Shown: positions 8,548 to 13,279 of the stretch, in pieces | How the letters are laid out: every line of letters begins with the position of its first letter | Numbering within the stretch: the stretch's first letter is position 1 | From: Amoebophrya sp. AT5.2 | Lineage: Eukaryota; Sar; Dinophyceae; Syndiniales; Amoebophryaceae | Reading direction: 5' to 3' | NCBI GenBank assembly: GCA_005223375.1 | Contig: RXOD01005605.1 | Span: 1 to 13,279, forward strand | Length of the DNA: 13,279 bases | Position numbers and translations under genes: made by a program | The notes under the pieces: generated by a model | Told to the model about the DNA's origin: nothing | Database searches by the model: none | The model's input: only the letters and a program-made list of their open reading frames with translations

Positions 8548-8718
8548 GATTCGTCTATTGTTATTGGTTGTGTAGTTGGGTGCTGACCCGCCCGTGGCTT
8601 ACAGTTAAGGTGCTCACGATGAAGTCACAGGGGAAAGCCGACGATTTAAGACGCAAGCGACGACCTGTGACGAGTGGCATGAAACAGCAGAAGTACTTTT
8701 TTGAGCCATGATTCGTCT
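8541..8718 (-). repeat. 16-bp direct repeats, each with an ATG, bounding a 162-bp period segment
   Basis: gagccatgattcgtct occurs exactly at 8541-8556 and 8703-8718. On the minus strand each copy reads ag/acgaatcATGGCTC, so the start codon with its leader is duplicated. The upstream ATG (8709) opens a 31-codon reading frame ending at TGA; it is exactly 54 codons upstream of the ATG at 8547 but is separated from it by stops. Inside the segment, gtcacagg (8624-8631) pairs with cctgtgac (8664-8671). The period is close to local intron lengths. Confidence 0.75.
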
Positions 8719-8815
8719 TTCTATTTCAATGCACGATGGCAGTATTTATATTTAAATCAACTGATCCTCTCGGTTTAAATTATGCGCTTGTATATTTTTT
8801 ATAATGCGAGCTACC

Positions 8816-8865
8816 AGGCACGACCAGAGAAAACACGAACAGGCACGACCAGAGAAAACACGAAC
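8816..8865. repeat. 25-bp perfect tandem repeat, two copies
   Basis: The unit starting aggcacgacc and ending cacgaac occurs at 8816-8840 and again without change at 8841-8865. It lies in AT-rich non-coding sequence. Perfect identity suggests a recent duplication. Confidence 0.9.
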
Positions 8866-9094
8866 TTCAAACTGGCGGGTTCATAGGATTATAGCAGGCG
8901 CTTGCATGGTTTCGTCTGCAACGAACATCAAGTGCACAATGTCATGAACATGGCCTCAGGATCACGACTCAGGAGCCCGAGCCCGGTACCGAGCCGATCG
9001 CAAAACTCCCACGGCGAGGCTGCCCGCGCGTCATCACGCGGAGGGAGGCAGCAAGAAAATGCATACGGATAGATGATTGGCTGCTCTTGTACTG

Positions 9095-9288
9095 GAAACA
9101 TCCATTAATTCATTCATTGCACTCTGAAAAGGTTTCTCGGGAAGTGTTCCTTCACACCAGTACGCAATTTTTACGCAAAACGGGTCTAGATTCAGTGCCC
9201 TGCCCGTTGTACACTTTCGTTCTTCTCTTTCGGGGTAGAGGTGGGGTAGCTCTAGCTGCTAGTACTTAAGTAGAAACATTCATTAATT
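9095..9288. repeat. 16-bp near-identical direct repeats, 178 bp apart
   Basis: gaaacatccattaatt (9095-9110) and gaaacattcattaatt (9273-9288) differ at one position. The span between starts (178 bp) resembles the lengths of the supported introns and of the repeat-bounded segment at 8541-8718. No coding potential is visible inside. Confidence 0.6.
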
Positions 9289-9411
9289 AACTTTAGCAAT
9301 GCACGTCGCACTTGTTCTCGATCTAAACTAACATGGTCTAACTAAAAGCGCAGGCAGATGCAGGCCCCGGGATGCTGCACGGGAAAGAACCTCCAAGCTG
9401 TTTCGACCCCC

Positions 9412-9457
9412 CCGCAGATATATCACCCGAGGCGAAGATGAGCCGCAGATATATCAC
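9412..9457. repeat. 15-bp direct repeat, 31 bp apart
   Basis: ccgcagatatatcac is present exactly at 9412-9426 and 9443-9457 in a non-coding stretch. Confidence 0.75.
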
Positions 9458-9770
9458 GTCTGGGTCCGCGAGAAGCGGACAAACCTCGAAGCAAGCACCT
9501 CAACGATACTCCAAGTAGATCCGAATAGGCGTAACAAGAGTTCTGGTTATTCTCCTTCTTTATGTTTTTTTATTTACTTACGATTATTTATTGCCTTTAA
9601 TATCAACACCGAACTGCATGTCTATCGTTTCCTCCGTTGTAGTGCTTAGACATCATTATTGCCCACCTCCTCTCGGGCTCGGTTTTTGTTCTTTCGGTTT
9701 CCTCCTTCTGTAGTACTTCATCGTCTTTATTTACGGCGTTCGTGGGTAGTTTTCCATGCAATTCGTTGAG

Positions 9771-9789
9771 ACCACTACTTGGTAGTGGT
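9771..9789. repeat. Short perfect hairpin
   Basis: accactac, a 3-base loop (ttg) and gtagtggt form a perfect 8-bp stem. It lies about 30 bp downstream, on the minus strand, of the small reading frame ending at 9821, so it could be in that transcript's 3' end. There is no other sign of a terminator. Confidence 0.5.
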
Positions 9790-9820
9790 AGTACAGAATG
9801 TCGGTTGCAGTTGTAAATTG

Positions 9821-10003
9821 CTAGCGGATAAAGACCACAATGCAGATGCAGGCGCGGATGACACCAGATCGCAGACGCAGCAGCATCGCCTCAAGTTGCT
9901 CGCTACGCCCAAAGATCCACCTCGGTAGGACTCTTACCAACGACAGGGACAGTCGGCATGATTCGAGGGCCCCCGCAGACGGTCGGACTGGCTCTGGCAT
10001 CAT
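9821..10003 (-). CDS. Possible 60-residue small protein
   Basis: The ATG at 10003 opens a 60-codon frame ending TAG 9823-9821. The product begins MMPEPVRPSAGALESCRLSL, has a Leu/Arg-rich middle and ends in a hydrophobic Cys/Ile/Val patch (ACICIVVFI). On the minus strand a T9 tract and gcaag (AG at 10022-10021) lies 17 nt before the ATG, resembling the acceptor upstream of the gene at 11582. However, GTAAGAGTCC occurs both just before the ATG and inside the frame, so the stretch could instead be an intron or repeat. The plus-strand frame at 9840-10067 is the competing reading. No homology is recognised. Confidence 0.3.
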   Translation of the reverse strand: MMPEPVRPSAGALESCRLSLSLVRVLPRWIFGRSEQLEAMLLRLRSGVIRACICIVVFIR

Positions 10004-10014
10004 GGACTCTTACC
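9928..10014 (-). repeat. 11-bp direct repeat with splice-donor sequence
   Basis: ggactcttacc occurs at 9928-9938 and 10004-10014, that is GGTAAGAGTCC twice on the minus strand with a 76-bp period. The upstream copy follows CTTA, giving AG/GTAAGAGT, a near-ideal donor. Using that GT and the AG inside the second copy would remove exactly one repeat period. Confidence 0.6.
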
Positions 10015-10227
10015 TAAGTACTTGCAAAAAAAAAGCGATAAGTCCCACCGGCTGCCGCCCATACTAGAGATAGATTGATCATAGGAGTAATGGTCATGGT
10101 GACCGCGATATCAGTATCGTTTAGTAGGCGGCTCCTGCGTCCTCTGGACCAGTAGATCTTCGGTAGTTTATAATAGTTGATCACCACCTCCTCCTAATGT
10201 CTGAGTTTCTGTAATATAAGTACAGAT

Positions 10228-11582
10228 TTAATGGACCAGATCTGCCACGTGGGTCCAGATCTCGGTCTCGATGTCTGAGTCACTCTGCAGGCGGTCGGAA
10301 GGGTCGCTGTCGGCCTTGGTGCTTGCGCTGTCGTGCTCCTGCTGGGCAGGCTCCTGCTGGTTGCCCGGTTCCTGCTGGGCGCCCGCTTCCTGCTGGACGC
10401 CCGGTTCCTGCTGCGCCGCTTCCTGCTGCGCGGGTTCTTGCTGGGCCGGTTCCTCCTGCTGGGCCTCTCCCTGTGCAGCGGGAGCAGGTGCAGCTGCAGC
10501 GCGAGCAGCCTCGTCGACCAACATCATGAGCGGGGGTTGATGTGTAGCACTTCCACCTGGCATTGGCATCATTCATTATAGTAACCATGACATCCTGGAT
10601 TCAATCACCAGTTCTTCGCTATCGTTGCCTCGTCATTTTATCACTTTTTTACATTCATATACTCAATTTATCATTTACTTCGTTCATACAGAGTGTCAAT
10701 AAACTATCCGTACCTATTGGGCTCGAGGATTGCCAAACTCGCGTCTGCCGAGGCCGATCATCAAATTCGTGTTCGTACTGCCGGTGTTGCTGGTCCGACG
10801 AAAAACTGCCCCGACGAGCTCGGGCCGCAGAACAGCGGAAGGTGGACCTACGTCGGAGGAGAGGCAGGTCGCCGTCGCCCCGCAAACCACGTCCCAGTCC
10901 CAGACAGTCGTCCTCCCGCAGTGGCAGCTCCGGCAACTCATAGAAGTACGGCGCGGCTGCAGCTTTTGCGTCGGACGCCTAAAAAATCGAAGATACGGTT
11001 GGTTATCCATTGAGGCTCACTAAAAATGCTCAAGCGAAGTCTATAGTTTTGTTCGTTTGCCTGCTGTTGCAAGCTGTACCTGTAGCTGTTTGTACTTCTA
11101 CTTCATAAAAAATGAAGTCTTGTCGTACTAAAAAAATAGTTATGTCCAAATACCTCTTGTTCTCTCCTGTCGTGCGGCGGTGGCTTGTGTTCCTCTCCCG
11201 ACGAGGACGACGACGACGAAGCACGAAACCTCCAGGGCCAAGAAGCAGGAACTTGCTGCAGTATAATCGGCTGCTCGTCGGAATCGGAGTCGGGAAGCTG
11301 ATAGTGTTTCGCCGGACGATCTCGGCCGGCAAGAAATGCACCGGACCCTCTACGGCGCCACCCCGCGCCCGGCTTCGTGACTTTCAACGGGGTCCAGCTG
11401 TGTTGCGGGTCGTTCCTGTCGCCGCTTAGCATAGGCGTGCGACTGCGAGTGTGGGCGCGAGGTCTCGGCGCCACGACCGCACGCCGGGTCGACGTGTCTA
11501 CAACTGCGGCAACCGCAATGCTGTTGGAAATCGGATTTTGTAGCAGCAACGCAAATCCGAGCCCCCGCTGCAACCGCTGCAT
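10228..11582 (-). CDS. Three-exon gene for a 340-residue low-complexity protein with QQE repeats
   Basis: Exon 1 is 11582-11154 (143 codons), exon 2 is 10978-10714 and exon 3 is 10556-10228, ending TAA. The exon lengths 429+265+329 sum to 1023, exactly 341 codons with stop, and both junctions use GT...AG in phase. Residues 1-143 start MQRLQRGLGFALLLQNPISN (possible targeting peptide), then have an acidic patch (QLPDSDSDEQPIIL) and a serine run. Residues 144-231 include APYFYELPELPLREDD and an arginine/serine-rich stretch. The last exon has an alanine-rich segment, QQE repeats at about residues 264-306 and an acidic end (DSDPSDRLQSDSDIETEIW). No catalytic domain is visible; it is probably a largely disordered protein of unknown role. 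The ATG follows an AG with a T8 tract by 24 nt. Confidence 0.7.
10333..10461 (-). repeat. QQE-centred coding minisatellite
   Basis: On the minus strand this exon stretch encodes eight QQE motifs spaced by PA, AA, PGV, AGA and PGN, that is DNA units of 15 and 18 bases built on CAGCAGGAA/G. The unequal spacing in multiples of three keeps the frame and is typical of a coding minisatellite that varies in copy number. Confidence 0.85.
10557..10713 (-). other. 157-bp GT-AG intron
   Basis: The donor is CCAATAG/GTACGG and the acceptor is aatgatgccaatgccag. The split codon G/GT (Gly) keeps the frame into the exon that begins GGSATHQPP. The intron is AT-rich with in-frame stops. Confidence 0.65.
10979..11153 (-). 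other. 175-bp GT-AG intron
   Basis: The donor is GAACAAGAG/GTATTTGG and the acceptor is tcgattttttag followed by GCG TCC GAC. The phase is 0 on both sides. It is AT-rich with T runs; without splicing the upstream frame ends 17 codons later. Confidence 0.7.
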
Positions 11583-11625
11583 TGTTACCCGCTAATATTC
11601 AAAATTCTGTAAAAAAAATGACTGG
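11583..11625 (-). promoter_or_regulatory. Candidate trans-splice or 5'-UTR splice acceptor before the QQE gene
   Basis: On the minus strand, cat followed by T8 and acag ends at 11607; 24 nt of ATG-free leader then precede the start codon at 11582. A pyrimidine tract plus AG just upstream of the ATG is what a spliced-leader acceptor or an ordinary 5'-UTR intron would show; the sequence does not distinguish them. Confidence 0.45.
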
Positions 11626-12403
11626 ACACAAGAATAGGAGCCGACAAATGCAAATGAGTCGTTCCTCGCAATCTACTTCGAACGCCGATAATTAAAGGCT
11701 GTCAACAGCTGCGATGAGCTACAGTGAACTAAATTTTGCATCCAAAAAATCTTTCCGATTCCGACCACTCAAGGACAGCGGTCTCAACATGATCATTATA
11801 TACTTTCTTTGGAAATAATGTTGAATGAGGTGCTTCCACTGAGTTTGCTGAGGTGCTCAGACTGAGAAAGTACGGTGACCGTATAGGTACGTGGTTCTAA
11901 AACTTTAGCCAATATCGAGGAGGCGTACTTATGTTCATGCTCACGTTCAGAGCAGAACACGTACAAGAACGAGGTGGAGGGCCGCGACTACTTCATTGAT
12001 CTGTGACCACACGTTGAATGATGCAAAGCCGAGCATTTTTTCATGGATCTCGAACTTATAGAACTTATAGATAGTTTGCCTTTGGAGCACGTCAGCCACT
12101 GATGGAAAATCGCCGCTGAGAGGGAGATCGTTTTGATATCTCTTCTTGATCTTCTTGGTATTTAGTTTACTTTGTGATCTGCACCACGAACAAAAAGCCG
12201 TACAGGTGGTCGGAGGTAGAAGCTGACTTCACTTGTGCTTCGAGAAGTGAAGGTGATGAACATAAGTATAAGCATAACAAAGACAAACTAAGAAAAGACG
12301 GCGGGTCCAGGGCCAAGCCTCCCCCTCCCCCAGTTGCGGGCAAGAACCGACATCAGGAGGTGAAGGATGATTGATTTTATGATAAGTATACAACTTCTCT
12401 TTC
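11626..12403. other. Roughly 780-bp stretch with no supported gene
   Basis: Only short frames without protein-like composition are present. Small features are an 18-bp near-repeat (tgaggtgcttccactgag at 11826-11843, tgaggtgctcagactgag at 11849-11866), a 13-bp palindrome (tacggtgaccgta at about 11871-11883) and a 9-bp tandem duplication (gaacttata at 12052-12069). It lies between the 3' end of the dehydrogenase gene and the 5' end of the QQE gene, so it should hold the 3' UTR of one and the 5' flank of the other. Confidence 0.5.
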
Positions 12404-13084
12404 TCATGATGGTTCTCCAGCACTTTCGCCGCCCTCTTCTCCCGGCGCCGCTCCCACCGCCACCACTACTTTTCCTACTGCTCTTCTGCTTTTCATGCGT
12501 TCGAGTGCTGCGTTTACCCCTTCTTCCGAGAACGAGAACACGGCGTCGATAATCGGCTTGAACGGAATACACGCCCGGTCCGAAGGAGCCGAACCATTAT
12601 CACTTTGCTGCAGAAGATTTTCCTCCTCGAACCAGGTTCGGAGACGCTGCCAGTCCTGCTGCGTGGGTTGGAACACCACCAGGTCGTACTGGCTGCGCAG
12701 CAAATTCGCACGCCCGTTGAGCACGTGGCTGGAGAGCGCGCGCAGCCAGTCGGTCTTGTTCGGGGAGTTCAGCGCGACGTAGCACGCGTGTGGTGCCGCG
12801 GTTGGATCCGACCGCAGCAGCGGTCTCAAAAACCGCTCATAGTCCAAATCCGGGCCGTCCCCCGAAGATACCGTGTCGTAGATGAAGTCAAAGAAACCTC
12901 CTTGTTGTCCGGACGAGGTGGAATCGCGAGCTGGAGCGTCTTGCTCTCCGTCTCGTAGTTGGTGTTCCGGCGCCGTCGCCGCCCGGATTTCCTCGGCCAA
13001 CCCTTCCAGTCCACCAGCGGTAGATGAAGATCCACCGCCATTTACTAGATACTTCGCATATATGGCGGAGGCCGGACCAGCTGG
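12404..13084 (-). CDS. Medium-chain dehydrogenase/reductase, quinone oxidoreductase type (C-terminal exon)
   Basis: The exon begins after a clear acceptor (ctacctctacttag, AG at 13086-13085) in phase 0 and gives 226 residues to a TGA at 12406-12404. Residues 1-14, PAGPASAIYAKYLV, resemble the second half of the glycine-rich NAD(P)H-binding motif and its helix. FDFIYDTV near 65-72 matches the strand usually followed by a Gly-rich turn. PFKPIIDAVFSF near 174-185 and AALERMKSRRAVGKVVV up to 208 match the C-terminal signature of zinc-independent quinone reductases and RTN4IP1-like proteins. Members reduce quinones or enones with NADPH. The N-terminal catalytic half is outside the window. The stretch 15-62 is low-complexity and lacks the expected cofactor-specifying loop, so there may be an unusual insert or a further unrecognised intron. 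The last 18 residues are a Gly/Glu-rich extension. Confidence 0.72.
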   Translation of the reverse strand, partial: PAGPASAIYAKYLVNGGGSSSTAGGLEGLAEEIRAATAPEHQLRDGEQDAPARDSTSSGQQGGFFDFIYDTVSSGDGPDLDYERFLRPLLRSDPTAAPHACYVALNSPNKTDWLRALSSHVLNGRANLLRSQYDLVVFQPTQQDWQRLRTWFEEENLLQQSDNGSAPSDRACIPFKPIIDAVFSFSEEGVNAALERMKSRRAVGKVVVAVGAAPGEEGGESAGEPS

Positions 13085-13111
13085 CTAAGTAGAGGTAGAC
13101 TAAAGGTATGC

Positions 13112-13220
13112 GCCGCAATCTTCGAGCGAGGTGCGGGGGCACGCGGCGGATCACGAATCTCCACCCGTTTCCCGTGATCCGCCGCGCGCCCCTGCACCTC
13201 GCTCGATTGTCGATTGCGGC
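13112..13220. repeat. Long near-perfect hairpin inside the dehydrogenase gene's intron
   Basis: The left arm at 13112-13155 and right arm at 13173-13220 are reverse complements apart from small mismatches and bulges, with a 17-nt loop (aatctccacccgtttcc). The outer ends are gccgcaatc and gattgcggc; inner blocks agcgaggtgc/gcacctcgct and cgcggcggatcacg/cgtgatccgccgcg are perfect. It lies 26 bp upstream, in the gene's orientation, of the acceptor for the exon at 13084. It may be a miniature inverted-repeat element, an introner-type insertion or a structured intron. Confidence 0.85.
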
Positions 13221-13279
13221 ATGTCCGAATGTCCGGAGGAAAAAGTAGGCGCAGCCCGGCCGCCAGCCGCCAAGCCCAA

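Larger units (their letters stand above)
8719..9820. other. Roughly 1.1-kb gene-free, repeat-bearing stretch
   Basis: No frame here has convincing coding composition. The longest are about 60 codons and low in structure. It contains the 25-bp tandem repeat at 8816-8865, dispersed direct repeats at 9095/9273 and 9412/9443, a hairpin at 9771-9789 and AT-rich tracts. It probably separates two transcription units or contains 5' and 3' untranslated regions. Confidence 0.55.

Noticed and set aside
10563..10943. Plus-strand Arg/Ser-rich frame resembling an SR protein.
   Set aside because: The minus-strand three-exon model explains the same stretch with matching intron phases; the RS-like string is the complement of that exon.
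11103..11582. Unspliced 159-codon version of the QQE gene's first exon.
   Set aside because: The last 16 codons lie after a good donor and include AT-rich intron-like sequence; splicing gives a consistent longer protein.
1..13279. CRISPR arrays, insertion sequences, rRNA, retroelement enzymes.
   Set aside because: No regularly spaced repeats, transposase or reverse transcriptase motifs, or rRNA signature sequences were seen.

Overview
The window looks like nuclear DNA of a unicellular eukaryote. Coding stretches are GC-rich and are broken by short introns with recognisable GT...AG ends, while the sequence between them is AT-richer with homopolymer runs. There are no bacterial-style operons or ribosome binding sites. 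Almost every supported coding segment lies on the minus strand; only the first 216 bases look like plus-strand coding. Same-strand gene runs, pyrimidine-tract AG sites 17-24 bases upstream of start codons (as spliced-leader trans-splicing would use) and long proteins with low-complexity inserts fit a dinoflagellate-lineage alveolate, possibly a syndinian. That lineage is an inference; no spliced-leader gene or rRNA is present to prove it.

Layout in window coordinates: (a) 1-216, plus strand, the C-terminal end of a basic protein. (b) 408-737, minus, poorly resolved exon(s) of an unknown gene, followed at 851-931 by two adjacent hairpins. (c) 989-8547, minus, a string of coding segments. The most downstream (989-3773) encodes an FkbM-family SAM-dependent methyltransferase domain with long inserts and a cysteine-rich C-terminal tail. 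Upstream segments (4034-4301, 4462-5701, 6045-6499, 6866-7302, 7764-7970, 8194-8547) have no recognised family. Several can be joined in frame through GT-AG introns, so they may be exons of one very long gene that starts with a signal-anchor exon at 8547. The alternative is several small genes. (d) About 8550-10000, mostly non-coding and rich in short direct repeats, including a 162-bp segment bounded by 16-bp repeats that each carry an ATG. (e) 10228-11582, minus, a three-exon gene whose frame is kept across two introns, giving a 340-residue protein with a QQE-rich repeat tail. (f) About 11610-12400, no gene seen. (g) 12404-13084, minus, the C-terminal exon of a medium-chain dehydrogenase/reductase (quinone oxidoreductase type). 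The upstream intron holds a roughly 109-bp near-perfect hairpin at 13112-13220.

The most unusual theme is the small non-coding segments: introns of 157, 160 and 175 bp, direct-repeat-bounded segments of 162 and 178 bp, and an intronic hairpin. Together they suggest, without proving, mobile introner-like elements or recently inserted introns. No pathway links the recognised genes.
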